DNA of 64,000 nucleotides from Chromobotia macracanthus. Taxonomy: Eukaryota > Chordata > Actinopteri > Cypriniformes > Botiidae. The notes under the pieces are model-generated. The model did not search any database and had not been told where the DNA came from. It saw nothing but the letters and a program-made list of their open reading frames with translations. Position numbers and translations under genes: made by a program. This document shows positions 1 to 13,999 of this stretch, piece by piece; position 1 is the stretch's first letter, and the number at the start of each line of letters is the position of its first letter. Location: NCBI GenBank assembly GCA_036877525.1, contig JAZGTH010000005.1, forward strand, positions 8,676,501 through 8,740,500, given 5' to 3'.

Positions 1-351
1 CATCAGGTCAGCATGGATGACTCAAATAGCAGCTCTCTTCAGAAATGGAACATGATGTATGCAGGGGAAAGAAGTGAAGGGCGCACAGAATCTTGAAATA
101 TGATTTATCATCTGCTTCTAACACCCAAGTCCTAACCAGGAATGTTATGAGTTTATGCATGTTTATCTCTATTGACAGCATTTGTAGCATAACATTGATT
201 ATCACAGAAAATGATTTGACTTGCCCCAGTTTTGTTACAGTAACATCATTTCATTGGAAAACTACATCAGCATTTCAGTGAGCCAAAATATGATGATTGT
301 ATTTTGTTAAAACACTTATTGTTTAGTTGTTTCTGTTGCTGTTCTTTCTGT

Positions 352-475
352 CGTTAGCATTGTGGTAACAATGCCAAGGTCACAGGTTTGATAACCAGGG
401 CATGCATCTAGTAATAAAATATAGAGCTCAAATGCACTGACAGTCATAAATGTCTGCCAAATGTATAAATGTAAA
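352..475 (+). mobile_element. Decayed tRNA-derived SINE
   Basis: The segment has the layout of a fish tRNA-derived SINE. A head with a GCCAAGGTCACAGG block is followed by a degenerate B-box (GGTTTGATAACC), then a middle part and a tail reading TGTCTGCCAAATG followed by ATAAATGTAAA. That tail resembles the 3' end common to many cyprinid SINEs and their LINE partners. The same head occurs on the minus strand at 49062-49130. Divergence from a canonical B-box suggests an old copy. Family assignment (HAmo-like) is from memory of the tail pattern. Confidence 0.5.
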
Positions 476-1855
476 AGTATTTTTTTAACTGAGAAATTCG
501 TTTTTAGGAAAGCATCATGTCAAAAATGCTGTTGAGAACTTGTACTGTACCTGTATTGAAACGCACTCTTTTAAGAGGGAAATGGCACAGAGCTCACACC
601 AGTGTTCTCCGCAGCAGAACCACACAGCCGCCATAAACCACACACGGCTCTACCTATCCTCTTTGCAGTCACGTCAGGCTAGTTTTGAAAGCTTACTTAA
701 TTATGAAGAATCTGCTTCCAACACCTGTCAAAGTCAATAGGGCCAATTTCTTCCATGTGTGTCTGTGAGTGATGAAGACATTTTCTCTGTCTAAATGGAC
801 ACTGGAGAAACCATATGGTTTCATGACATTATCTTGAGGTAATTAATATGGCTTCTACAATGACATCTGGTGGCATTAATCTATCGGAGAATGCAGCATC
901 TCACCGTGCCGAGACCGCGGCCGCCCGACACGAAAGTGAATTATCTGTAACTATTATTGGTGCGGAGTCTGGAAAGGTACCAGCTCCTGAATGAGAACTA
1001 ATCTTGTCAGCGGTTTAACCGAGGTTGATGGTGTCCCCATTCTTTTCCTTCAAAGCATCAGGTTAAGGCTTTTAAACACAGCCCGTCGTCGTAATTCTCA
1101 TTTTAAAAAGCCACCACTTGAGATGAAAACCCGTTAAATCAAATAGCGTATTTTACACATCCCGCTGTCGGGGCTCCGCGTATTTGTAAGGCAGACCTTC
1201 GGAGACCAATGACAGTTTGATATGAACACACAAAATGTTATTTTGTTTCTGCCTTGCTCTCCCTCTCTCGCCGCCTCGCGTCTCACCGTCTCTCCTCCTG
1301 TTAGATCAATAAACAATTCATTGAAGCTCTTTGCTTTTCTTGTCAGAGGCACAGAGGCGTTTTGAATGCATTAAGGCTGCGCTCTGTGCTGTCACACGCT
1401 CTGTATTCCAGACCAAAGCTGTCAGTCTTGGTCCCCCCTCCCCAAAAAGCCTTGGGCACCTCTAATGCCACATTATGCCCAGCCACTTTCCTGGATTACA
1501 TGGATATGCAGTTCTCCTGTAGTCTGGGCTCATTAGGTGTCAGTGTGAGCAAGTGAGCGAGCGAGCGAGTGAGTGAGTGAATACCCGGGCCAGAGAGAGG
1601 CTGCAGACATATCACATCACACACACACACAGCCGCTGGAACAGCTTGTACCTGTTGACTTCCCAGCAGCCTTTAGCACTCTGTCATAAAAACAGTCATG
1701 TAACATCTCTTTATCTCTCGGCCTCGCTCGCTACCTGACTCTCTCTCTCTTTCTGTCTCACCTTCGCTCTGAGAACCAGACACCACCTTGGCTGCTGTGT
1801 TAAAATCAAAGTCTTTTTTGATTATTTTTTTATTTAAATTGCGCAAGCAGTAACC

Positions 1856-1959
<104 letters not shown>

Positions 1960-3019
1960 CTTAAAGTAACCTATATAATATATATATAGTGTATATATAC
2001 AATGTACACATTTATATTATATAAATGTATATTAAGTATTACATTTATTAAATTGTTTACATGTAATAAAACAAATAATATACGTTTAACATGAATGTGC
2101 CTTTAAATTGATAAATCAAATGTAACTGCATGCCTAATTATGTATTCATTTAAATAAATATAAAGAAGTGAAGAGAGAAAATGGAGGAGAGAGACACTAG
2201 ATTTCCCATCCTTTCCTTGAATGCAACAGAGCAGGCTTCCAGATAGTGTAACTGCTGCCATGTTAGAGGAGAAAAGCCGGGAGGAGATGGATGAAGCAGA
2301 CGAGAGACAGTTGTTTCTCTCTCTCCCTCCCTCACTCTCACTCTCTCTGATCGGTTGTGCTGTCTGCGTGCAAGCGCGAGACCCCTTGTTGTTTGGTTTT
2401 CATTGAGCATCACGTTACCGTGGAAATGAATGGGTCAGAAAGCCTTTAGATGTGGAGTTACCCTGCAAACCTGCATGCAGAATGGAGTAAAGAGCAGCAC
2501 TCTGCTAATAAAGTCCCCATAATGCTCACATTTATACATTCCAATTATAATTAAGATGCAGTCCCCATGAAAATCATTACCCTGCTCAAAGGGGTTTTCG
2601 TGACTAATGCTCTCAGTGTGCCATGCTAGACGCAGATATGCTTGCTTGCGAGCGCTGTGGGAAATGGTAAATTTCTCTTGATGGCCCCGATTCACACTGA
2701 GCCAAAGTTCTCTGTTTTGCACATTATACTAATTGTGGGACTAAATATTTGGGCTTTCTTTGAGAGCGTGCACACACCCCCCATGTATGTTGAAGGGGTG
2801 TATAGTTTTGGCACCACTTGGACCATATTGTCACGCCCTCCTGAGCCCCAGCGTGCACCTATTGTCCCCAGGCTCAGCGGGGCTGCCAGGGCCTCCTTGC
2901 CCCAGAGCGCCCAGCAGCCCAGCCCCCACCTGCCCTAAACAGCTGCCCCCTGCCCCCTCCCCCTTCCAGTGTGAGACCTGAACTTCTCTCACAAGCTTCA
3001 CACATACCATACAGTCTTA

Positions 3020-3024
<5 letters not shown>

Positions 3025-3107
<83 letters not shown>
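3025..3107. repeat. (TA)n microsatellite
   Basis: About 41 uninterrupted TA units follow a short GTGTG lead-in, also within the zbtb16 intron. A long reading frame across it encodes only Ile-Tyr repeats and is not a gene. Confidence 0.97.
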
Positions 3108-3111
<4 letters not shown>

Positions 3112-6100
3112 TGGCTTTTCCCAGTTCCCATGTGTGACACGTAAGCTTTTGTGCTATTCAGACACATCTAATCTGACCGTCTGCCTTTCTGTCTAGGTAT
3201 CATGTTACAACTCATATTTGTGGTGGAGTTATTATTAAATGTATTTATTTCCTACTTTCTGGAATACTGGATTCTGATTAGTCAGTCATGACATTCTGTA
3301 AACGCAGTCAAACTGCCTAATTGTTTATTGTCTTACAGATCCATGTCATTATAGATATATGTAAAATCTCACCTGAAATTTTCTGTCATTTTGTATAGAC
3401 ATCTGTTTACATTTGTACTGTTTACTGCACATATCTGTCTACATTTGCACTGTTTATTTTTCATTCCATACCAGTGTTTACATTTACATTTTTGTATATG
3501 TGTACTTTTGTACACTTTTCATGAGAGAGCCAAAATTTTGTTGTACCGCTATACTATGAAAAAACGTAATTTATTCTATCCTATAACATATAGTCTGCTT
3601 GTCAATAAGACATTATTTTTGTAGTAGTGACCAACTAACTGTACATTATCCCTTTGCATATGTGTGTGTATGTACACGCCTATGAAGAAACATAATACTT
3701 GCATGCTGTACTCGTTCAGGACTCACACACACACTCAAACGCACCCATCAGAAAACTTCAGTAGATACAACAGATCATTGTAACGCATGCCTGACAGAGT
3801 AACAAGTGGAGATTCGGTACAGGTGTGTCATAGTGGCAAACGCTTTGTTGAGCAAGTGACATCACACCTTACCATAGTGCCGAAAGACAGAGCAGCAGGA
3901 GTTTGTTTTCCATCAACACCAGCGAATTGAAAAGCAAGCTAATTGACTTTGGTCTCAACAGCTTAGAACGACATGCACACTCAATATGGGGTTTTTCCAT
4001 GCAGGTACTGGGCCTCTGGAAAACGCAGTTACGACATCTAACTCTCACATTAAGTTTTAATCACAGCCCCTTTTCAATTTATTTAAGTACAATCTCCAGT
4101 ATTGCATTTGTACCATGTTGCGTTCTTAAAGAGCCAGTGAAATCAAACCAAGAGTTTTAGTCCATGTCCAATAGCTTTGAAGCCATCTTTGCACTTTTAA
4201 AAATGAATCATTGATGACTCATCTTGCACTATACAGATTTTTGTCCAATCAAATACTCTCTACAATTACAATGTCCTAATAATACCATCTGAAAAACAAT
4301 TAGTTTGTGACAAATCACATTTCAGGATGGAGGTGTTTTGCAGGACACCCCTATAATCTAACTGGGGCAATGCAGCCTCTGTTAAGTAACGGCCAATGCC
4401 TCTTTAGGGCCATTAACTTAACACTGCGATAGAGCCAAGAGGCCCTTATAAATAGACACAGGAGTGGAGGTAAATTATGCCAAAAGTCTACAGCAGGCAG
4501 CAGCAGCCAAAGCAGTTCTCTATCCAGATGTCACTTTGTCCAACTCAATTTTGCACTGTAATAGAGGCGACTGGGTCAGCCACTTCTGTCTCTCTCTCTT
4601 GCTCTTTCTCTCTCTAGTTCTTTTTCTCCGCCTTACCCTTCAGTACCACATAGAAGAGTTTCTCTCAGCTAGACCATTTACTTCTGACGCTCTTTACTTC
4701 ACACTGAGGAACACTTAATTCCAGCTAACACCAATCACATGGACACTGAACTTCCCTTTATCAAATGTCCCCCCTGCCCTTCTCCTGTTCCCAAAATAGT
4801 GTTCTTTCTTTAGTGGAAGTGTTCTTACCACCTGAGAAATCTAGTATGTTAAAAGGTAACTTGTAAAATGTGTTTAAAAAATAAAATCTGTGAGCATAGC
4901 TTGGCTGGATAGTATAGGGTGATTAGACAACTTGGATTTATTGCATATGTTTTACTCATGTTGTTAAAAATCACAATGAATTTCTCAACAGCCCCAGCTT
5001 GTTTCCTGTGTATGACTGACTTCCTGTTAAAACAGGAAGTTTGGGTGGATATATTGAAGTGCATTTCCCTTTTTAGTCAGTAGGCTTTAATTGTAAAGTA
5101 AGATGAGTCATCATTATGTTTATACTGTTTTTCCAGAAGACAGGGAAACGGTGCTACTAAAAGCCACAAAATTCCAGTATTAATTACATGGAGTGTAATG
5201 GATGCTTAATCCACATTTGGGAAATCTCAGAATCAAAATATCCAGTGATATTGTTTTAACAAACAATTATTGTTCTGTGGTTCTTCTCTGGTGCTGTTAG
5301 TTGAATGAGGGTGATAAATGTACATTATTGTGCCACCTAATCATACACGAAAATGTTTAGGCACGGGTGAGAGGCTCATTCTTCTGGGGTGCCTTGTAGA
5401 CGTCCGTGCATACAAATACAAAAATTTCTAATTTCTGAATGGTTTACATCTAAAACAGACATAGGCCCAGCACAGTAACTGATTGGGCTTTTTTATGCAG
5501 GAAAAACTAGTTAAAAGTGGGTTATCCTTATTAAATCTTTGTTGCCAATAATCTGAGATTTTAAGAGCAATCACAGGGCAACACAAGTGACGTGGCTTAG
5601 TCTTCCATCTGCCTCTTTCCAGACCCTTGAGCTCCACAGGTCAGAGTCCACCTAACCTCTTGCATTCCACAGAGCCTTTCCTTCCCACCCCCTTCCACTC
5701 CTGGCACCCTGTCTTTTATCTGCTTCCCCCCAAAATTTAGTTTTTGCATTTAATCTGTCTTTACTGTAACCATGAATTCTTTATTCACTTTTACTGTCAA
5801 ATATGCAGCAGAAATAAAAAGACCAGAATGTCCTGCTATATATTTTTTTGTAGAATGCTGCTTGTCACAATCCCAGAATTCCTTGAGAGTTTCTGCCCAC
5901 AATCAGCCCCAATCAATGGCCCCCCTTTTCATCGATAAACCAAGAGATGTAAGGAGTCATTATGGATGGAGACAGTTGCAGGAAACCTCAGAGTGAACAC
6001 GTGCAGACAGAGAAAGCCAGAAGGAAGACTTGTCAGTATTTATTTGCAGAGAAGCAGCAATTCAGCTGTACCGTCTGAGATTTAAGAACCGGGCTATTCG

Positions 6101-7048
6101 TTTCACTCCCTCACCTCTTAACTCCTCCCCTCATGCTGTCAATCGCTCCTTTTTCCAGCAAATGCTGATTGATCGAGCTTTATGAACATGAGACTGGGGC
6201 TCCTCATAGATTTTTAAATTAGTGGCAGCTTTGCCCCAAAGATGTGTTATCGACTCACGAAATAGAAGCGAAGCTTAAAACACTCCCACTTTCCCCAGAG
6301 TTTTCTGGAGCCTGATAATTGAAAAAAGTGTGAAGTGTGAGTGTGTGTATGAGAGGAAGAGAAAAAGATTGCTCACTTTGCGCTTTTATCTCTTTAAACA
6401 CCCAGGTGTGTGGTGGTATTGTTTTTCTTAAGGTGTGATTTCAATGATTTGCTAATATTTATTCCTGCTGTCTTGGTGTTCTGGTTATTTTGTCATTTGG
6501 CTCTTATCTCTCTCAGCTGACCTCTTGTGGCTCCAGATTATATGTGCATCTCTAATCCTGTGAAGCCAAATTAGATTCTCATATTGATCCACAGGGACAC
6601 TTGTGTATTTTCTAAATGAATCATTGACTGTTCCAGTTTCTGAGCAGTGATCATATAATTCACAAGAACTCTCTTTAGATTGTCATTTCTGATGAATCTG
6701 ATGGCTCCTCGATCTTAAAGACTAGCATGTGTTACCCAAACACTGCCAGTGGATGGACAAACAGAAAGCCCCACCCCAAAGTCACGTAATTGGTTGAGCC
6801 ACCATAGCTGTGACTGGGTCATTAGGATTTTTAACAAACAGACCATGCCATGTTTTCATAGCATCACAGTGTTGGCACTTTTCAAGGAAATCACCTTGCA
6901 GATGTCTTCTAATTGTGTCTGCATGTTATGCACGGATACAAATTGATTTTACACTGAAATATTTACACATTTCAATGTTAATATGCAATATAAATGTTAA
7001 ACTATGTTATTGTACACCCTGCTCATATCAATCTATCTGTTTTTTTAG

Positions 7049-10000
7049 GATCAGATATGGCCATCTTCTGTTTGCTGTGTGGGAAGCGTTTCCAGACGCA
7101 GACAGCTCTGCAGCAGCATATGGAGGTTCACGCAGGCGTGCGCAGTTACATCTGCAGCGAGTGCAACCGCACCTTTCCCAGCCACACCGCACTCAAGCGC
7201 CATCTCCGCTCACATACAGGTCTCAGATCAGTACTTTAACTCAATAGTGACTCAAGGGTTGTATATCTCTACAGTCATCAGCAGTGCTAGTTCTTTCAGT
7301 TCTCTAAACCTGCTTTAGTTTCCTATGAAATCGCTTGACGAATGCAGATTTCTTTTCTGTGTTGACATATTTACCATTGAAACAGGGCAACATGTGTTTT
7401 TCTTGTTTTTAAGAAGCCTGTAGGCTTGTAGTTATAGTTATAGTCACAGCCAGTTGCTTGCTTGGTGGGTATTAAGGGGAGGGACATTTCCATCTAGAAA
7501 GCATTTGATTGGACAAAGATCTGTGTAGTATGTGTTAAAGACTTGAAATTTTGAGTTTTGAAATTGAGTTTTGTGATTGTTCAAGAGCAGCTTAGACTAG
7601 CCTATAGAAGACCTCAAAGCTAACGCAAACATTAAATAATTTGATTTGAGTCTTTAACAAAATAATACAAAATAATTTGATTTGAGTCTTTAACGTCATG
7701 CATCATGCCTCAGGACCCTCATTTCTGAAGTGCACCAGTAAAACATACTAATTTGATGCTTTCATGTTTAATGCACAACCGTCAAACCGAATGTTCATTT
7801 GAGACATGCAGTGTATGTGATGCAACCTGTAGGTTTTTTAAATCAGGATGTCTGTACAGTCTTTTGTGTATGCGTTTCTTTCCACCTGTCATTTCATCAA
7901 ACAGCAGCACCTTCTGGATGGAGGTGGATGGAATGAAGATAGCAGGCTGAAGTGACATGTCATTTAGCGAAAGGCCACAGCGGTGTGATGGCTTGTGACA
8001 GCTCTGATATCGCCCTCCCCAGTCAAGCCAGCTCTACCCCATCCCCATGCGGCCAGACGCACGGCTGAGCAGATGAGGCGACTCGGGGAACAGTCTCCAT
8101 TACTGTCTCTGAATATGAGACGCTGGGAATAAATCCCATTTTCTCCAGAAAGCCTTTTCCCTCGCTCGTCTCTGACCTTAAATAACAGCCTGATGTGTCA
8201 GAGTTGCTTTACTCTGCGGTAGCAGGGATGAATATTTGAAGCGAAAGTGGGGAGATGAACAAAGCCCGCCTGTTTACAGGCCCGCCCGGCCCTTATTGGG
8301 CGAGTGAAGGCACAAGGCGGTGTAGCGCTTACTGTACTCACTTGTCCACGCCGGGCCGCACATCGAAAACGACGTGTCGACGCTCCCGCCTGCACGCATA
8401 AATGTCAACGGCCTGCCTCGCCGCAGACACAGCAAAGGGAGAGATAGAGGCTGTGACGCAGCGTCGCGTTCAAACCCAATTCTCTGTAGGCGTGTATTAA
8501 ATTACAATGAGCGCTAGCAAGCAAGCGTTTAATGTGATGTGGGGGCTTTTGTCAAGGAGCTGAAAGGGTAGAGCCGCTATTGGCACTCGCAAAAACCAAC
8601 AAAAATAAGACTCGGGGTTTTTATAAAAGGGGACAAAAAAAGGAAGACGCTCTGCTCACATTTAATTCTCCTTTGATCTTCTTAATCTCGTTCAGACTGT
8701 AGTTTTTAATGCTGGAAAGAGATTCACTGATGTTATAAGCACACTGATGTTCCTCTGAAGAAACAATGGGTGAAAAGCTCCACTTTCCCTTGCTGTTTTT
8801 TATACAAGTGTATCAATAGTAATATCCAGGGCCTATGAGAAAATTTACCAAATGCAAATATTACTTCCCAGACATGAAACTGTAGATTATTTTTATTTCA
8901 ATGACAACAGGATTATTTAGCTTTTATTAAGCTTTTTTTAAGATTGTGATTTGCAGTATTTATATTATCATTCTTACACTTCAATTGAAAGCATGTCCTA
9001 ATAAATCTACCAGCCGACCGATGGGCAACTTTGTTTTATTTACTCACCAATGCCAGTTTTACTTGCACTTAAGTATTAATTTTAAACCCTTGTGGTACCC
9101 ACTCAAAACTAAATTAAATCACTGATTACTGGCCCGCACAGTCATTAACATAAGCTAAGATTTTATTTCAGTCATACCTCAACCTAAACGCTGATGCAGA
9201 ACCAATTTTGACAGAATTTCAGAGCGTGATTGCGCTAGGAATTTCTATTCTTGAATGTACTTACACGTGTATTTTTACAGGCGCGCACAGTGTGAGCAAA
9301 TGCTGGCATCCATTAGGGCTGATAATCATGGCAGCCCCCCCACCCCCCGATTCCACACGCTGCTGGCCGTGCCTCGTTAATATTCCGTTGTTGTTCTGCG
9401 CTTGTGTTTTATTCAGAGCCTATTTTCCATCTGCGGCGGGTGTTTTGTGTTCGCAGCTGTGTTTGATAGTGCAGGCCAGCCGAGACCCTGGCAGTGATGG
9501 ATCCTTGATTTACGCTGCTTAGAGCATAATGAACTCGGCCCCTGTCTTAACGTAAGCCTGAGCCCTGCCAGGCAGCAGGCAGTGCCCATAGACCCTGGCC
9601 AGGTACACCACCACAGCAGTCCCCTGGGGCCCGGGGACGCAGGTGGCAGCCCTGGAGCCTCACAAATGTCTTTTCGGCACTCTTTGTGCCTCACAGCTAC
9701 CAGACTTACAGACAGACACAGAGAGAAATGGAGAACCGCGCGACAGCATCTTGATCTATCGCCTTGTATCTTTACTGCCTCACCGCTTAATGTATTCCAA
9801 ACAAAGCAAAGCCACCAAGCACAATTTGATAAGCGGATTGCTTTCTGTTTATAGTAGAGACACTTGCATTTACATAACAGGTAGCTTCAAAAATATCCAA
9901 CAAGTATTGCTATATGAATTTGTGCCTTGTGGTAATAGCAGGAATGGAACTGTCATAGCTTAATTAGTCAAATAAAGATTAAAGACGCTTTTACCAACAA

Positions 10001-13000
10001 GCCTGTGAATGTACCTTGTAGGCATTCGCGACGAGAAGTTTTCTGTAGGCTAACGCAGATGTCTTTGATTGAAGCGCTAGTTTAGTCGCAATTAAAGTCA
10101 GGTGAATTTGGCACGATTACTATTCTCGTCGCGTGTCGGAGAGCAGTCACAGAGTGTGATGGATTGTGATCTCTACTGCGGAGGAGGCATTTGGAGCACA
10201 ATTTTTTTTTACAGCGGAAATGTCTGATAACTTCATGCAGGCAAATAAATACTGCCACTTTTATTGATTTGTGGAATGTGCATTTTTCTGTTTTGTTTTT
10301 GTCCCTTGGTTGTTTTTTTTCCCACTTTTTCCCTCCCATTACTGCCAAACCGAAGACAGCAAAGCCCGAGCAGCCACGTAAATGCGAAGCGTTTAGCTGC
10401 GTCTACCCGCGAAACGTGCCTGAGGAAATTGACATTGTCTGGTAAAGGGAGGCAGCGAGTGTCTGAGCATGACAGTACATAACGAGAAATGCAATTTATT
10501 CCCAGGCACGGTGCCGCTCGGACAGCCAGATAATGAAACGCGTAGGTCATAGACGATGACTTAAACCCTCGGCACAGAAGTGAAACGCATTAAATATGGG
10601 GAACATTACACGCCTGGCAGAGTCTTGCATCTGTACAGGCAGAGGGTGATATATGGTTAGCTGATAGTGAGACACAGAAACGCAATTAGCGGAGAGAGCA
10701 GAAAAAGAAACACCCCCGCATATCATAATATCACTGATTACTGACCTCTGAATATCCATTACAATGAATGAAGACAGGAGGCTATTGAAAAGATGACCTA
10801 TAACAAGCTACTGGTGATTGTCCTGAGAGATTGTAATTGCTTGATTTAAAATAAATATTATAGGCCATTCCCTTTAGCAAGTGCAGTTCTGCTGTTATAT
10901 GAGAGAAAAGATTAATGCTTGAATCACTGTTTCTTTTGTTCTGTCGCTTATTTATGTGCATATGTATTTATGTATGTGTATGTGTGTACACTACCATTCA
11001 AAAGTCCATTCAAAACTGGACTTTTGGTCACCATTAGTTTTCAGGAGTGGAGTTTAAGCAATAGTATAATGATTATTAATAATAATATCTCAATTACTTC
11101 ATTAGCACACAGGCGATACGGGAAATTTTCATGCAGTAGTAAAAAATGGAAAACAAATCTTAAAAAACATCTTATATATGCTACATTAAGTATTTGATGT
11201 CATCTCTCCTCAGACTTAAGCAATAGCTGAAATTTGGAACCCAAATTTCTAATTCTAATCTTATGACTTCAGGACAGTCTCCACAAAAGAGACTGTCCTA
11301 AAAACTGACTTTTGCGTAAATTTGTTTAATTCTGTGTACATATTTCCTGTTTGTATCTTAAAAAAGATGAGCCTGAAAAACACATATGGTTAGTGATTAA
11401 AACTCCATCTTTAAAATAATTCACTTTAAAATTTCATTTTTTTAGCTTTTAGTATATTCACCTTATCACATTTAAAAGAGAATATTTATGTTAACATAAA
11501 TATGTTATGCTAGCTGAACCTTGTCTCTCAACCACCTACTAATTCAGCTTGTGTCCGGCAGGTGATCACCCATTTGAGTGCGAGTTCTGTGGTAGCTGCT
11601 TCCGAGACGAGAGCACACTGAAGGGACACAAGCGCATCCACACCGGAGAGAAGCCCTACGAATGTAACGGCTGCGGCAAGAAGTTTAGCCTCAAACACCA
11701 GCTTGAGACCCACTACCGCGTCCATACAGGTACTGATGTTACACTTCCTAATGCTAATCCTGCCCAGCATCCCCTGTTTACGTTGTTAAACAACCTAATG
11801 TAGTAGCTTGCTAACACCAGCACAGCAGCATCATACTATATGAGATCTTTTGATTGCAACTATAGTAGACGCTTGGACAAACCATCCCCGTATTTATTCC
11901 TCTTTGGCTTCAAACACAAGCACTGTTGAATCAGACCTGCACAAAGAGCCCCCTCGCTCTTGTTAAGGTGATATCTGATTGATTCTTAGGTCTTAGCGCT
12001 CTTTAAAGCCCTCACCAAAGGGCAGGCCATTTCCAGTGCTGTCAGCTCACTCTTTGACAAGGGGATTAGTATCGTACTGTAGAGACCAGGTTTCTCACAT
12101 GCACACAACGGCCACCAGACCTTCCCCTCCTCTCTGCCACTCAAAAACCATGTTGTTAAGCCACACTATCAAGAAAGCCTGTCAAATAATTGGTTTCTTT
12201 GGGTGGGGTGGGGGAGGGCAGGGCAGGGCCTCGGTGGCCAGTACGGAGCTCCCGAGATAACAAGAACAACGACAAGCTCAAAGTCAGGCCAGAGCACGCA
12301 AAAGGGAGTCGCTTGATGAAGCGTCAACATTGGCAGGCCTAGTTTTGTCAATGGCCAATCAATAACTAAGCTCCATTTGCAATTCATTATTGCCTGGTTA
12401 TCTGAGGCCGCCCTGTTTACAGTGCTGTTAAAGTACACTGACCACACATGTGTCTACAACAGTCCTGACGTTTTAATGACCGTCTCATTAGGGTCTTTGC
12501 ATACACAAACACAGACGGTCATGACATTGGGCAAACCGCTGAGGTCAAGGTTCCTCTAGTTCTTCATTAAACAAATAGAAGACCTGAGCAAACAGTACAG
12601 ACGCTTTCCCAGAATGCCTTTACCCAACACGAGCGTTGTTCAATCCTCAACTTATCAATGCTTTCCCCTAGTGGCATTTCTAAAGGTCAACATTTAGATG
12701 ACTTATTTTCCCCTGTCAGACTAAATGTGCTGTGCTTTTCGTTACCGTCTCTTCAAGAAGTTTCCTCCTTTAAAAAGACGCTGACATGGTAAACAAATTT
12801 TTATTTGCTCTAAATCTTACAACATAAGTACAACTAACAAGTTAAACATTTGTTACTGTTCCATATAATTTGTAAATCATGGATTACAGTATTTCTAAAT
12901 GTTTCTAAACGTTTTCTTTTTTAAAATGTATCGAAAAACTGGATGTTTTTTTTTTAACTGAAGAAATGTGGGTGTTGTTTGTGCAAAAAAAACTCACCAC

Positions 13001-13999
13001 CATAATGCTGGAGTCCTGAATACTTTCTTAGTGTTTGCCAATCGATTGCCCACCACCAAAGTCCAAAGAAATTTGGGCCCCTAGATATGGCAGGGGCCAC
13101 TCTGTCAGTATAAATCTACAGGATTATAGGTCCAGCAGGCAAAAATCTAATGTTCAATTGCTCAGAAAAGTAATAGCACCTTTTCTTAGCACGCTGCTGT
13201 GCTGGAGGAGTTTTGCAACTAAGTTTATAACTTGGGGTTGGTGATTTAAAATCTTTAACCCCAAGTGTGAGTAATAGTTATAGTGATGCTTGCCTTAGCA
13301 CTAATTAGTTATCTCTGCATGTGGGTAGTTGACATTTAAATACAAGCAAAACAGCATTTTGATAATTATTTTATAATTAATGTGCCTGCTGCTTTTATAA
13401 CCTCATTCATATTAATTAAGAAACTGAATTGAACATTTGTTCTTTTAAAAAATCATTTTTACACCACAGGTCTGTTTAAAATGAAGTAGTGAAGGTTAAA
13501 ATGTGTTTAATAATTTGTTTAATAATTCTTATACATTAACTACCAATGTGTCCTTTAAGTTACACTGAACAGTTATAATTACAGTATTAACTGTTTCCAT
13601 CTGTACCATTCCAATAAAGGTAAAATCCAGAATCCAATTCCTGGTTTTCCAGAGTTCCAGAGAATTCCAGTTTGTTACCAAATATGATAGCGGAACCACC
13701 ATCACATCACATTACATAAAGACAGTGAGGTGTCCCGCAATGACCTGATATTCTCTCTCTTCTCTGCAGGTGAGAAGCCGTTTGAGTGTAAGCTATGCCA
13801 CCAGCGCTCCAGGGATTACTCTGCCATGATCAAACACCTGCGCACCCACAACGGAGCCTCGCCGTACCAGTGCACCATCTGCCTGGAGTACTGCCCCAGC
13901 CTCTCCGCCATGCAGAAGCACATGAAGGGCCACAAGCCAGAAGACATCCCCCCAGACTGGAGGATAGAGAAGACTTACCTGTACCTCTGCTACGTCTGA
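7049..13999 (+). CDS. zbtb16: zbtb16 (PLZF), last three coding exons, zinc fingers 4-9
   Basis: Coding exons are 7049-7219, 11562-11729 and 13770-13999 (stop TGA 13997-13999). All junctions fall within a Gly codon of a His-Thr-Gly finger linker (phase 1), and exon lengths of 171 and 168 bases keep the frame. Each exon holds two C2H2 fingers: CLLCGKRF/CSECNRTF, then CEFCGSCF/CNGCGKKF, then CKLCHQRS/CTICLEYC. The protein ends in the PLZF-specific tail IEKTYLYLCYV. PLZF is a nuclear BTB-zinc-finger protein that binds DNA through its C-terminal fingers, recruits corepressors and cullin 3 through its BTB domain, and acts in stem cells, limb and hindbrain patterning and innate-like lymphocytes. The BTB exon and fingers 1-3 lie upstream of the window. 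Teleosts have two copies (a and b); this is probably zbtb16a from its neighbours, but I cannot prove which. Confidence 0.95.
7634..7694. repeat. Perfect 25-bp direct repeat
   Basis: The 25 bases at 7634-7658 are repeated without change at 7670-7694, separated by 11 AT-rich bases, in the zbtb16 intron after the finger 4-5 exon. It looks like a local slippage duplication. No gene is involved. Confidence 0.9.
8230..8485. promoter_or_regulatory. CpG-dense intronic element, candidate enhancer or internal promoter
   Basis: Roughly 250 bases in the zbtb16 intron hold far more CpG dinucleotides and GC than the surrounding AT-rich intron, including CGCCCGGCCC, CGCCGGGCCGC and ACGACGTGTCGACG. Such clusters stay CpG-rich when unmethylated in the germline and usually mark regulatory DNA. 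No TATA box or coding exon is seen. ZBTB16 introns are known to be rich in conserved noncoding elements, which makes an enhancer reasonable, but the function is inference. Confidence 0.4.
10986..11032. mobile_element. Possible DNA-transposon terminal fragment with hairpin
   Basis: The segment begins with TACACTACCATTCAAAAG, close to a terminal sequence seen very widely in fish DNA transposon remnants. It contains a perfect 10-bp inverted repeat (10999-11008 and 11017-11026) around an 8-base loop. I see no transposase nearby, so this would be a solo or internally deleted relic. The assignment rests on recognising the terminal motif. Confidence 0.35.
11271..11299. repeat. Perfect 11-bp inverted repeat
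   Basis: AGGACAGTCTC at 11271-11281 is exactly complementary to GAGACTGTCCT at 11289-11299, with a 7-base loop. It lies in the intron about 260 bases before the zinc finger 6-7 exon of zbtb16. It could fold as a stem in the pre-mRNA. No known family is recognised. Confidence 0.85.

Noticed and set aside
2874..3167. Minus-strand reading frame rich in Ile-Tyr repeats
   Set aside because: It is only the translation of a (TA)n microsatellite.
6810..7247. A 145-codon frame overlapping the first zbtb16 exon
   Set aside because: It is out of frame with the C2H2 fingers. The real frame in this exon encodes CLLCGKRF and CSECNRTF.
7634..7694. Two spaced identical 25-mers, resembling a CRISPR repeat pair
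   Set aside because: This is vertebrate intron DNA with only two AT-rich copies and no associated genes; it is a local duplication.
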